Positions 7,401 through 16,178 of a stretch of 20,606 nucleotides of DNA are shown here, piece after piece. Location: NCBI GenBank assembly GCA_015657535.1, contig JADHZB010000976.1, positions 1,304-21,909 of the forward strand, written 5' to 3'. The DNA comes from Nephromyces sp. MM_2019. Its lineage: Eukaryota > Apicomplexa > Aconoidasida > Nephromycida. The translations under genes were made by a program, and so were the position numbers. Position 1 is the first letter of the stretch, and every line of letters begins with the position of its first letter. The notes under the pieces are model-generated. The model did no database searches, had not been told where the DNA came from, and saw only the letters and a program-made list of their open reading frames with translations.

Positions 7401-10158
7401 AAATTAATCTTAATCTCTTATTTTATTTTCGAAAAAAAGGATATGACATGACTCGATGCCCTAAATCCAAAAAGACACCTTTTTATTAAAAAAAACTAGA
7501 CTTTCCAAAAGCTACACGCAGAGCACTGCAGTTAATATGGTTGAAAGTGAAAAAACTGCACGATAGAAAAAACCAGGAAAAAGAGAAGGATTTTACCATC
7601 CAATACTTGTAAGCTCAGGTTTGAGTCCAGGGCTTCGAGCAGCTTAAACATACGGATATTAAAGTTTTTCCCAACACCACAATTTTTCATGATCAGTCGT
7701 TTCATCTGGTTGCGCTCAATTAAGGCCACTAATATTTCTGCCAACTCTGTATTCTCTCCAACCCTGAACATTATTTTTTGGTGTACAAAAAATAGTGAAT
7801 AAATCCCTTGAAATAACTAGAAAAGGAAATAATAAAGTTTGAGGCAACATTTTTTTAAAATCTTCAAAAATAAAGATAAAGAAAAACTTTGGGCGAAAGT
7901 TTAAAAAAAGATGCAAAAAATAAAGTGAGAAACTGCAATTAAATGACTAATTTTTGCACACAGCAACGCTCGTGCGTATCTCTGCGTAAAAATCAGCATT
8001 AAAATATATGCAATAACTGCTTATTTTTGGGAGAAGATAGGACTTGCAAAAATATAGGACGTCAGGTCATAAAATATTTTTAAAAAATACTTCGGCCACA
8101 ATCTCAAAAGCTGAAAGATTGGAAAATTCTGGATAATTTGAAGCAGCGTGTATTAATAAGCTTCAGCAGATTATTAAAACACGGCAATACTCAGATACAT
8201 ATCAGGCCATATGATTGCAAAAAAAAATAGATATGAGCATCCACACAAACTAAATAAATTCGAGACCTCAAGGTAAGGATTCGACAAGATTTTTTTTATA
8301 AAAAAAAGAACTCTCTAAATAGCCATATAAGGGAGATGGGAAAATGGTCCTCTTCTTGTACAGCGCAGAAAAAATTTACCTTATCTTCAGAATATTTTTG
8401 AAGGTGGCTTAAATCTACATAAACTGCTAAAAAGCAAAAGCATCTTGCGATGCTGGAATATGTAGGGAGAGCTCATAGCAATCAGAGAGGCTCAGGAAAA
8501 GTTGTTTAAATTTACACAGTTTGCTGGATCTAAAACGCGCACTTTTAGTGTTTCGAACATATGAATCTCTCGTAAAAAATTCGAGCAACCATCTGGCGCT
8601 CCTTTTTTCTATTATTTTTAATTGAAATTTGTTTTAGTATGGTTTAACAATTGGGACCCAAGTGTTTTTTTTTGTCAAAAATAGCGCACAATCATGCTTG
8701 AAAATACGAAAAAACGCCCTTCTTAATTTTACCACAAACTAACATATTATTCGATATATCCAGTGATATAACACTTGCAGGAATTAACTGAAGTAAAGAT
8801 CCTAGCAAATCGGCCTGCATCCTACACCGTATCATCAAACTGGTTAAAGTCCTGCTGCTGGAATTGCATACCTGACTGAAGTAAAGTGCAGTTTCAAGTA
8901 AGGAGCACTGCAAAAATGTGTAGACTAACATACATTCATATGCAATGGCCATTCGCGAATAAATAAAATTGGAAGGAAAAGCATAATGACTTATTGCCAT
9001 TGAAATAAAGTACTTTATAATACAACAAAATAGCACCCTCCCAGAGGTAAAAAAGCAATTCAGGCCCCGCAAAAAAAAGAGCCGAAACGTTAGCGCCAAA
9101 CTCAAAAATAATGCAAGTACCAGGTATTAAAACCCCCAAAACACAGACCTTAATTTTTCTTGTAGTAAGGCTGTCCATTCTACCCCCCAGGTATCTAGCT
9201 CAACCTCTACAAGTTTAGGGTATCCAGCCAGCTGGTCGAGAATTCCATGCAGAACCCCATTTGAGACGTCGTTAATATATAATTTTCTGCATTGAGAAGC
9301 TTCAAAAAACTGCTTCAAGCCCTCTACCCCACCCTTAAGACCTACAAGCATCAACTTGCTGCTGTCTGCCTTATAAAAACGATGAAAAAAACTAAAAGAG
9401 CTTCTCTTTAGATGTAAAATAGAAGAGCCAATTTTTCGTGACCTGTTAGAAACTAAAGGCCGAGGGATATCACTATAAAATTTTTTTTTTTCTTCGCTGG
9501 GCCCGCGGCTTTGACCCTCTAACATAGACAGAGGAGCAATAAAGTTAAGATTGTCCGAGCACGAGTGTGTCAAAGGTTCGTAGTCATCTTTCTTGATTGC
9601 GCCTAGAGACCGACGAGCACTAGTAGGGTTTATCCCCTTTTTAGTAGAGCTCATTTTATCCTTACAAAGGCCGCTAGAAAAGCTCCTCAAAGGAGCGGCA
9701 AAAATATTGTTATTGGTTAGCTTAACTCTCTCCTCACAATAACCCCTGCTTTTCTCAGAAACTTCCGAGGCAGCGTTGCCAGTAAGCTTACGCTTTCCCT
9801 CAGGTTTTGCTCGGGACTGAGAAGCCAATTTTTTGTCAGCTTTACTAATTGTAGCCGTAATGCCATTTTTAAGGCTTGGAGAGTTACAATGACTGCGTGG
9901 CTTTCTTACTGAAACTTTCAAGGCAGAGCCGCTCTTCGCCCAAGTTGATGTGGTCTCACCTATTAAATCATTATTTTCTCTTGTCCAAGGTAAGCTTCTA
10001 GATCCCGCAGTGCAAGCAGTATTCGGAATAACAGCAAGTCCTCTTATGCAGGTCTTGCTGCCTGAACTTTCTACCCTCTTAACAATAGTTGATGCTGAAG
10101 TATTTCTATGCAGCAAATTATCTCGCCTACGAGAAGCATTTGAACTACGTTTGTACAT
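159..10158 (-). CDS. Eleven-exon gene encoding an LRR-like plus Tudor-domain protein (whole gene span)
   Basis: This entry covers a spliced gene; the coding parts are listed as exons 1 to 11. Joining 10158-9149, 8875-8733, 8426-8380, 8110-8091, 7763-7597, 6488-6286, 5305-5225, 4776-4692, 3236-3151, 2420-2351 and 730-159 gives 2484 nt, exactly 828 codons with one terminal stop. Phases agree at every junction and all introns are GT-AG. The predicted protein of 827 residues has a basic Ser/Lys/Arg-rich region (about 1-260), LRR-like units (about 265-465), a Tudor-type domain (about 512-572) and a polar tail. Tudor domains are known to bind methylated lysine or arginine, and LRRs are protein-binding scaffolds, so a nuclear chromatin-associated role is likely but inferred. 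I recognise no ortholog. Exons 3 and 4 are the weakest parts; the true start may lie further upstream and the end may be spliced. Confidence 0.82.
731..2350 (-). other. Intron 10 of the LRR-Tudor gene
   Basis: About 1.62 kb, the longest intron in the model. It starts GTAGGT and ends in TTTGACGCAG. Apart from the CA/AGATAA array it is AT-rich with many short A runs on the plus strand. I saw no extra exon that would keep the phase. Confidence 0.65.
1228..1642. repeat. (CA)n array interrupted by about 17 AGATAA units (intron 10)
   Basis: About 415 bp of CA repeat on the plus strand, punctuated by roughly 17 copies of AGATAA at spacings of about 14 to 40 bp, with a few GC and AT variants. Three ambiguous bases (N) at 1258, 1260 and 1262 indicate unresolved sequencing. 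The array lies inside intron 10 (2350-731), so in the transcript it reads (UG)n with UUAUCU units. Cys/Val-rich frames read from its minus strand are artefacts. Confidence 0.92.
2351..2420 (-). CDS. Exon 10: polar linker
   Basis: A 70-nt exon after acceptor TTTTATTTTAACAG, encoding [20 protein letters not shown] then TSN. The donor is AACG then GTAGGT, phase 1. A second potential donor (GCAGGTAAAA) twelve bases downstream would read through an in-frame TAG and was rejected. Exons 9 and 10 together are 156 nt and sit between two introns with complementary dinucleotide arrays. Confidence 0.62.
2421..3150 (-). other. Intron 9 of the LRR-Tudor gene
   Basis: A 730-bp AT-rich stretch between GTAATT and TTTTAACAG. 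It contains a short plus-strand open frame at 2971-3183 that overlaps exon 9 on the opposite strand and has no recognisable content. Nothing else is visible. Confidence 0.6.
3151..3236 (-). CDS. Exon 9: polar linker
   Basis: An 86-nt exon with acceptor TTTAATGATGTAG and donor AATCCG then GTAATT. The two leading bases complete a GTT codon with exon 8, giving [16 protein letters not shown] followed by a basic run ([12 protein letters not shown]) that could act as a nuclear-localisation patch. The exon stands out from its introns by higher GC. There is no known domain. It ends in phase 0. Confidence 0.68.
3237..4691 (-). other. Intron 8 of the LRR-Tudor gene
   Basis: About 1.46 kb from GTAATT to GATGTAG. 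It holds the large (GT)n array, two poly-A runs on the plus strand (near 3405-3420 and 3679-3697), and a short CA tract (about 3420-3436). Small plus-strand frames at 3399-3608 and 3738-3923 lie within it and look like chance. Confidence 0.6.
4340..4650. repeat. (GT)n array with six copies of a 14-bp core (intron 8)
   Basis: On the plus strand a GT repeat is punctuated by six identical copies of GAGCACATCTGCGA starting at 4427, 4459, 4491, 4539, 4567 and 4617. Intervals are 32, 32, 48, 28 and 50 bp. The left part (4340-4426) is GT with occasional GC. In the transcript of the gene this reads as (CA)n with TCGCAGATGTGCTC units. His/Thr-rich frames here are artefacts of the repeat. Confidence 0.93.
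4692..4776 (-). CDS. Exon 8: last strands of the Tudor domain
   Basis: The acceptor TTGCTTTTAACAG is followed by [20 protein letters not shown]. The Y-D-[DN]-G-[DE]-x-E core is the hallmark of the Tudor beta-turn. The exon continues with a Gly-rich stretch, EYGGGLSK, and ends in phase 1 at donor CCAAGG then GTAATT. The downstream 1.46-kb intron carries the (GT)n array described below. Confidence 0.85.
4777..6285 (-). other. Introns 6 and 7 flanking exon 7
   Basis: Intron 6 (6285-5306, about 980 bp) and intron 7 (5224-4777, about 450 bp) are AT-rich, and the sense strand is pyrimidine-rich. The minus-strand frames at 5490-5687, 5856-6167 and 6052-6252 are Phe/Leu/Ile-rich, as expected from T-rich intron sequence, and I do not call them genes. 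Confidence 0.6.
5225..5305 (-). CDS. Exon 7: middle of the Tudor domain
   Basis: An 81-nt, phase-0 symmetric exon after acceptor GCTTATAG. An alternative acceptor six bases downstream (GGCTAAG) also keeps the frame. It encodes [13 protein letters not shown] followed by LALTFALM, which matches the W-Y-x-G/A-x-V strand and the next strand of Tudor domains. The donor GATG then GTTATT is weaker than the others. The segment joins exactly in phase to YDNGEYETV of exon 8, completing the domain. Confidence 0.78.
6286..6488 (-). CDS. Exon 6: linker and first strand of the Tudor domain
   Basis: The acceptor GATTTTTTTGCAG is strong, and the exon is clearly GC-richer than its flanks. Its two leading bases complete a GTC codon with exon 5. 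It encodes about 67 residues that end in [16 protein letters not shown]. The G-x-x-I-[KR]-V-W-W-P signature is the first strand of PDS5-like Tudor domains, and the two Trp are candidate aromatic-cage residues (about 523-524). The donor is ATG then GTGAGG, phase 0. This exon and exon 8 are the strongest evidence for the domain call. Confidence 0.88.
6489..7596 (-). other. Intron 5 of the LRR-Tudor gene
   Basis: About 1.1 kb between GTAAAATCC and TTTTTTTGCAG. Overlapping frames on both strands at 6859-7062 are not supported by anything else. A G/T-rich patch occurs near 7325-7365. I cannot exclude a small additional exon, but the phases of exons 5 and 6 join without one. Confidence 0.55.
7597..7763 (-). 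CDS. Exon 5: LRR (RI-like) segment
   Basis: The acceptor AATGTTCAG precedes a frame that encodes [20 protein letters not shown] followed by KNCGVG. This closely follows the ribonuclease-inhibitor-type LRR pattern of L-x2-L-x-L spacing, the A-L-x3-N turn and an N-C-G ending. A second partial unit ends in SLQVLD. The donor is GATG followed by GTAAAATCC, phase 1. The downstream intron is about 1.1 kb, and I saw no further exon in it, since the phase joins directly to exon 6. Confidence 0.8.
8091..8110 (-). CDS. Exon 4 (candidate 20-nt microexon)
   Basis: Exon 3 leaves phase 0 but exon 5 needs phase 2 at entry, so either something of length 3n+2 lies between them or a different splice site is used. 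This 20-nt segment has a good acceptor (CCAATCTTTCAG), the right length and a GTATTT donor, and encodes LLRLWPK with the junction codon. A rival 20-nt candidate at 7981-7962 (acceptor TTTTTACGCAG, donor GTGTGC, encoding RYARALL) also fits the phase. I prefer this one for its stronger polypyrimidine tract, but transcript data are needed to choose. Confidence 0.3.
8380..8426 (-). CDS. Exon 3 (short, probable): LRR-like
   Basis: A 47-nt exon that fits phase 1 in and phase 0 out. The acceptor is a tandem pair (TTTTTAG then CAG three bases on), and both choices keep the frame, differing by one residue. It encodes [15 protein letters not shown], which continues the LRR spacing. The donor is GATAAG then GTAAAT. 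Its short length and the lack of independent evidence keep confidence moderate. Confidence 0.5.
8733..8875 (-). CDS. Exon 2: LRR-like segment
   Basis: The acceptor CACTTTACTTCAG completes the split codon of exon 1 as AGT. The exon reads with typical leucine-repeat spacing, including [19 protein letters not shown] and [12 protein letters not shown]; the last is a near-ideal LRR strand with its Asn turn. A second acceptor further upstream (ATTTTTGCAG) would put the LRR out of frame and run into a stop, so I rejected it. The donor is GTAAAA after TTAGTTTGTG, leaving phase 1. Residues are about 337-385 of the model. Confidence 0.75.
9149..10158 (-). CDS. Exon 1: basic N-terminal region and first LRR-like units
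   Basis: The long open frame shows no stop over 1010 nt. I start it at the ATG at 10158, the first in-frame Met, in an A-rich context (GATAAAATG). Residues 1-260 are rich in Ser, Lys and Arg with no fold I recognise, as in disordered nuclear proteins. From about residue 265 the pattern becomes LRR-like, with leucine-spaced segments such as [19 protein letters not shown] and [13 protein letters not shown]. The exon ends in phase 2 at AATTAAG followed by donor GTCTGT. Reading past that donor gives only seven more codons before a stop, which supports splicing. The open frame continues upstream without an ATG to about 10320, so an earlier exon is possible. Confidence 0.85.
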
Positions 10159-10320
10159 TTTATCACTCTGTTTTCCGTAGTGAATCCTATGAAGATTGGA
10201 TAGCTCTGTATATCCTGCGCACTTACAACAAATTACAAAAAGCAGCTTGACCACGTCTAATAGGAGGAATAGATGACTTAATGTTGTTATTGCGATATTA
10301 AATCGTGACCTTGTCCGAAC
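10159..10320 (-). other. In-frame open extension upstream of exon 1
   Basis: The reading frame of exon 1 stays open without an ATG back to a TAG at about 10323-10321, which sits in an acceptor-like TCTATTTTTAG. The extension would encode about 54 residues with a hydrophobic stretch (LSHLFLLLDVVKLLFVICC). It is either 5' UTR or the start of a larger exon 1 joined to an upstream exon. No upstream start exon could be identified. Confidence 0.35.
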
Positions 10321-13300
10321 CTAAAAATAGAATGCCGATTCACATTACTTTCCTTGCCCTATCCTCTTGTATACTAGGATAGTAAATCATTCCCCAAGAT
10401 TTACCTCCTCAAGTAAAAGACTTTCGCCTGATTCGAACTGCAGACTTTTTATGTTTCACCAAGAAAGTTGCAACTCCTATCGTAGGTTTTTTTCCAGGAA
10501 AAATCATACTTTTCATAGGATAAACTGGAGGAAAAAGGCTGGTATAAAAGGTAAAAGGCATCAAGGAATAGTCCCCTTAGCCCTCTTCCTTAGAGAACTA
10601 AAATTTGGGGAAAGTTAGCCCTTAGGGTCATCTTTGCCAAATCCCTTATTCTTAGTACATATACCAACATCTAAATTTATAAATCCCCCTAAGCTGGCAG
10701 AAAGTTCCCATGTCCTCGCCTTACTCTATCTTTGCCTCCGTCCCTCAAATACTTCTTGTTAGAGATAGAAGAATGGTAAAGGCAATGGTGCACAGTCATT
10801 TTGCATGAAGTCAAGAGTCAAAAATTAAACTTAAATCAAAGATATGGCCGGGTCTGGGAAAGGGTAAAAGTAAAATTATACAATATCTTCGGATGTGGTC
10901 AAGAGACTTAAAACTATTAGAAACTACTATAGGCTTAAAGTGCTATAATGTGCATAAAAAAAAAGTCACAAAAATATTCAAGAAAAAGGAGGATTCATCA
11001 AAGCACTAGAGACAGAATCATATGCCGTACAGAATTTTTGCGAGATAGAGGAATGGATGACAGCCAAAAGTTACAGATAATGCAGCCAAAATATGCCTAA
11101 TGACGGTGAAATTTGGTAAAAGTACAATGAACTACACTAGGATAAAATCAATGCGTAACGATAAAAGAGTTGAAGGCCAAGATTTTCCCTAGTGAATTCT
11201 TACTATTTTCGACAGTAACAAATAGAGGTCTTCCGGCGACTCTTGGGTAGCTTGTGCCTTATATGCACAAATTAAAATAAGCATTATTCCAGAGAGATTA
11301 CGCTAGATGATAAAGCCGCAGGGACTACTTTATATTTCATGGCGCAATACTCCTATCTCTATACAAAAAAATGCAAGCTGAAAAAATAGCAATAATAAGT
11401 ACACTTACGACAACTGCCGTGGATACCCATTGGAAACTTACGATTTACACAACCATCTAATACAAATTTTTACTCTAAACAAAGCTAAAACTCTGAGAGT
11501 GGCCTTACGCATAAGGCACTCACATAGATTGGATATATTTTCAGCAAATACCTTAATTTTTAAGGTAAATTTTTTGCAAAAAATTTCGCACACTGAAGGC
11601 TTCACACTTTGTAAAATCTGTTCGGCAATTAATTTGTGTTACAGCGCCTAAGGAAGCTATATTCACACATAAAGTTAAAAAGAAAGGGATGATCGTGTAA
11701 GTGTCAATAGGATTCAGTGCCTATTACGGTAACAGGGAAACCGGGGAGATGGCTTAGCATCGCAAAAACAAAAATAAATTCAAAGCAAAAAGATTTCCAA
11801 AAGGGGACAGCTCGAGAGGATCAGCAATTCTCAAACTAAAAATACTTGAGAAGCCTGCTTGCCCTAGAGTTATAAGCGGTCCCTCACAAAAAACAGCAGA
11901 TTTCGGTTTTTTTTCAAATTCAACGAAATAGTGCTGTACACCAGGATTAGAGGGAAATGTCAATACCTAAGTTACACATCTTTTCGCTTCACTTTATAAT
12001 TTCCCAAAAACTTCAATCGTACGCCTATGAATAAGATACAATTTTCCGTCTATAGATGATATAGTAAGGATCAAGAAAAACAAAATTACATATCATTGCG
12101 ATTATAACCGCAGTACACACCTGAAGAACCATAACGGTAAATAGGGAGATATTATTTTTAAAGGCGATGCTGCAGAATTAGTGCGATTTGCTACCTGCTT
12201 GCAGTGTGCTTAATTGGTAAATCACTACAATAAAATTCCTGGACTTCAGCGTATTCTACCCTTTGTGTTTCGCGTTTCTATTTACATGAGAGGATTCTTA
12301 TGTTTTAAAAGTGTCTCACCCCATCGCGGGACCTAATACACACCCAGAATAAACCATTGTAATCCACTCGGGATATGCTATCAGTAAGAAACTCAACGCA
12401 CACTTTTCAGCAGCATAACTGTAACATATTGAAGAGTTCTTAGTGGAGAAAAGATAAGACTATCTCTGGCCTAAACGCGTCACCATACTTACTACGAAGG
12501 GGCGAGCACATATTCACATGGATACGGCGATGCAATCGACAAAGAAACTCCTTCAGAAAATCACCAAATTGTGCCAGCATTTTTCAAAAAATCCACGGAT
12601 TTAATGGTAAAAAAGGTAATGAGCTTCCAGGGACATGTGAAACATCCAAGAAAACTGCGGACCATGGGTTGCTACTTTCCCACTTTTGTAGGGAGCGACA
12701 CAGAAAATACTTGGTACCCACCATTCCAGAAAAACAGGAGCAGTCTTTAAAAGTATGCACGGGTTCTTTTCATTGCCTGCTGTCGGTAGATAAGTCAAAC
12801 GAGTAATAGCTGGCGAAGATACTACCCTGATGCAAGAGTTATACTTTTCATCTTACTAGAGAAGATTGAATTTTCACTTAAGTAGCGGTAATAGAAACTT
12901 GGCTATACCATTGGTACCTGATGGACGTGTCTCTAGTTAGGAAGAACAAAACACTAGCGGCAGCGGTCATCTGGTGGCTTTACTTTAGTAGGTACTTGCG
13001 ACGGTGTTGGTAGCAGAGTGGCATTAAGAGCGAGAGCCGATTGCAGTTGCCAACATGACGGCAACCTGCATAGGTAATGGTAGTTGCTGGGTGAATAGAG
13101 TGCCACGGAATAAAGGTAACAATGATTTCTGCTACAAGTTTTTAAAATAAACATCCCTACCAATATAAATAGATAAAATACCAAAGGGAAAATCACGCAT
13201 TTATGCACGCTACTGCTGCAAACCGTGTAGTATAACTTTTGTGAGGTGAAGCCATTCACGTGGAAATAATTTTTGGTGTACTTTCTAAGATGACATGCCA

Positions 13301-13500
13301 TATACTGCGTAAGAAAATCTGGGAGTGAATATCCACCATCAGGATTAATATGGGGAAGTCATACGAAACTGAACTAAACAAAAAGTTGGCATAAAACATG
13401 CAATAAGTAAAGGAAAGAAGAATGAATACAAGATGAGCCTAATAACAACCCTAAGTTCGTAACGGCTTCTTTAGGTATTTATTTTAATTTTTAAAAGGAA
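10321..13500. other. Stretch without a supportable gene (A-rich plus strand)
   Basis: This presumably includes the promoter region of the LRR-Tudor gene on its left side. Short frames occur on both strands: plus 10367-10618 and 11430-11651; minus 11754-11963, 12601-12798 and 12954-13301. None has a recognisable motif, and lengths of 65 to 115 codons are expected by chance here. No tRNA, snRNA or mobile-element signature was seen. Confidence 0.5.
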
Positions 13501-15600
13501 AATCAAATTGTTTCATAAGAAAAATCTAATATGATCAATGGCTTGACAAAAATAAAAAGTATTGTTAAAATACACGAAGGTCAAATTGTATAGACAATTT
13601 CAGGACCAAGATTTTCACAGGATGCATCATTAATTTTTTTCATAATAAAAATATATTAAAATATTCCAAAGCTTTTTTTTTGCTTCAGAATCAGTGGGAG
13701 ACCACTTGGTTGACGTCCAAGCATTCCATGCAACAAGCTAATCTTTCGTTACCTAAGCTTCGATATTTCCCTTCAATGCTGCCGTATTATTTCTGTGCTG
13801 CTACACGCTGCCACCACTGCTTCTTTGAATATGTGCAGATTAATAAGATTTAGAGACTACTCAATGAAATTATCCAGAGGAACAAAACTGCTTTAAAAGT
13901 TGCTAAAGAATAGAAAAACAAGGAAATAGTAAAATTTTTTGATAAGTGTGAACCAAGCGAAAAATAATAAATAGGTTGATTGTATGATGTATATATTATA
14001 CAATGGTGCGAAATTTTTCCTTTGATCCATTCCATAGAAGCTAGTACGAATATGCAAGTCTTTTTAATTAACTGCCAAAAATCATGTCATCCATTAGAAG
14101 CCAAGCGAAATTTCTCGGTATGTACGACTTCGATGCGCTCTCTCATTACCTTGCTGTGTTGCCTTTGAATAAAAATTGGAAATGTAATGCTATAAAAAAA
14201 ATTTGCATAAACATTTTTATAAAATTCTTCGGCTCGTTTTCCAAGCTTTCAATTTCCAAGATTACTACATGCATTCAATGCGCATTGGAGTGCTGCAGCA
14301 GTTAAATAAAAAAATGATAGAAAGCTGTCTTAGTGGAAAATTTTTGCTCGGAGTTCGCTGAATATTTTTTTGCTGTATCATTAATTTGCATGCCGGGTAC
14401 ACCGCTTGTAAAAATAATCCCAAATAATCGTCCCCAAAAAATTACTCCTTGTAGTCACATGAAAATCCGTTTTATTTTATTTTGTGCTATGCATCAGCGA
14501 GAAAGGCTTATTTTCATCCGTAGGCATAAATGCTTATTCAAATGATCTAGTAAACCTGTTCAAAATGAGTTCCACTGTCATCTAATGTTTACTCTTAATC
14601 ATCAGCTTTTGCTTACTGGAAAAGTTAGATGCTAATTTTTTATGTTTACTCCTAGATACTGCCCAAAAATCAGACTATACATTCTCTAATGAGCTAAACC
14701 TCCATTGAATATTAAGAGCTTGTATGCAGTGTCTACAAATGTATTTGATATTTCAAAAGCTAAGCGATTACTTTTCATTGTAAAATGCTACTAATCTTGT
14801 CTTTCTACTCATGTTACCTGATTTGGCACTAAGAGTATCCAGTCTTCTACATTCATATGAGATTATGGTATGCTTGCCTCGTTCCATAAATTTTTATATC
14901 TATGCATGGCTTTTTTTCCCAAACAGGTTACTCATACTCTTATGTCCTTTCGTTTAACCATGGAGCACTCTTTTTCAATGCATGACGGAAAAATTTTACT
15001 GCTATGATATCTGAATATGGAGTGCTTTAGTTCGTTTGTACGTTCAAAGCGTACCAAAATATTCTGTTCACAGTTTTCTACTTAGTCTGATGGCCTCCTT
15101 GATTTAAAAAGCGTAGACAAGCAAAATATATGGGTGAAATTGTTTTTCGTTTTTCATCGTTGATATTACAGATTATAGAGGAAAACTTATCCCATCTGGA
15201 TTGTATAGAGTTATGTGATCCAGCATACCTGAGTAGTATAATAAGTCGGAAGCAGCTTCGACAACAATCCAGCTGTTAGCAGTCTCGAGCCATTCTTACC
15301 GTTTCCTTGCCAAGCGAATGTGTATCTTGCAAACATGAAATTGCATGCCACACAGCAGCAAACTTGCTACATGCTCAGGTATACACGCACCTCTACTATG
15401 AAATTAATAAATTAAACCTGTAGGCACCAGTAAAAACCTAGATTAACCCACAATAACAACGGTTGTGACGGCTTCTCAAGTTCTGCTTTATTGCAAAAAT
15501 TTCATTGCAATGAAAGTATGAACTATAAACAAAGCTTTACTCGTTAATGTAGAGTTCTCTCTGGTACTTGTGCTAGAGTTAGCGTTGCTTGCAACTATAG
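13501..15600. other. Stretch without a supportable gene (T-rich plus strand)
   Basis: AT-rich sequence with short frames only (minus 13850-14035; plus 13980-14168, 14084-14305 and 14333-14545). Minus-strand translations contain open runs of 35 to 55 codons broken by stops, which is not enough to call coding. No repeats or RNA genes were noticed. Confidence 0.5.
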
Positions 15601-15607
15601 GCACATT

Positions 15608-16178
15608 TCAAGGAAAGCATATAATTTTTTTCATGATTGAATCAAGCAAGGTTCCTACGGAATGATACATTTCTAGAAATGGTGATTCTGGAGTACGCTT
15701 TTGAGTGAGAATACTTTGTAACAAAGACAGAATCCGCACTACGCACCAAATGTCGCCACGTACGTTCCATCTGCGACACTCAGCTGTGCTTAGCACCTAG
15801 AGAAATGCTAGCAGCTGGCGTGCCTTGCGGATAGTTCAACTTGCCCCCAGCACATCTATTATCCATGCCCCGTACATTTATCGAACGCCGCTCCAATAGC
15901 GAAAGCCTTTGTCTGCTCAACTTGGTGATGCAGCTTTTTTTCATGAATTCACCGGATTGCAAAGCGCCTTATACGGAGGACCAAACAGATGAAAGAGTGG
16001 CCCTTCACATCTAGTCCATGACCACAGTCTCAAGCATCCTATGTGCCACCTTCGAAATAGCGCCTACATGCTTGCTGTTGTGCTTTGATGCCTCAAGTAC
16101 CTGGGAGAAACTGTGAATCCACACTTTATCGTGGATTGTCTGGATATCTCTCGGACAAAGAAAGGCGAGTAATTTTTC
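15608..16178 (-). other. GC-richer island with broken open frames
   Basis: This segment is visibly richer in G and C than the flanks. On the minus strand it has consecutive open pieces in shifting frames: 16178-16011, 16012-15941, 15942-15859, 15962-15780 and 15796-15608. They could be remnants of a decayed coding sequence with single-base indels, but no family is recognisable and translation of balanced-composition DNA often looks protein-like. I list it as a candidate relic only. Confidence 0.2.

Noticed and set aside
8692..9105. 137-codon minus-strand frame taken as one unit
   Set aside because: Only 8875-8733 fits as an exon. The upstream part is in phase conflict with exon 1, and the tail passes a good GTAAAA donor.
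159..10158. Stop-codon reassignment (alternative genetic code)
   Set aside because: The 828-codon spliced model contains no in-frame TAA, TAG or TGA before its end, so the standard code suffices.
10430..10450. Possible tRNA B-box (GATTCGAACTG)
   Set aside because: The flanking bases do not form a T-stem in either orientation, and no A-box or acceptor stem is present.
12954..13301. 115-codon minus-strand open frame
   Set aside because: There is no motif, its start context and splice signals are unconvincing, and the length is within chance for this amount of sequence.
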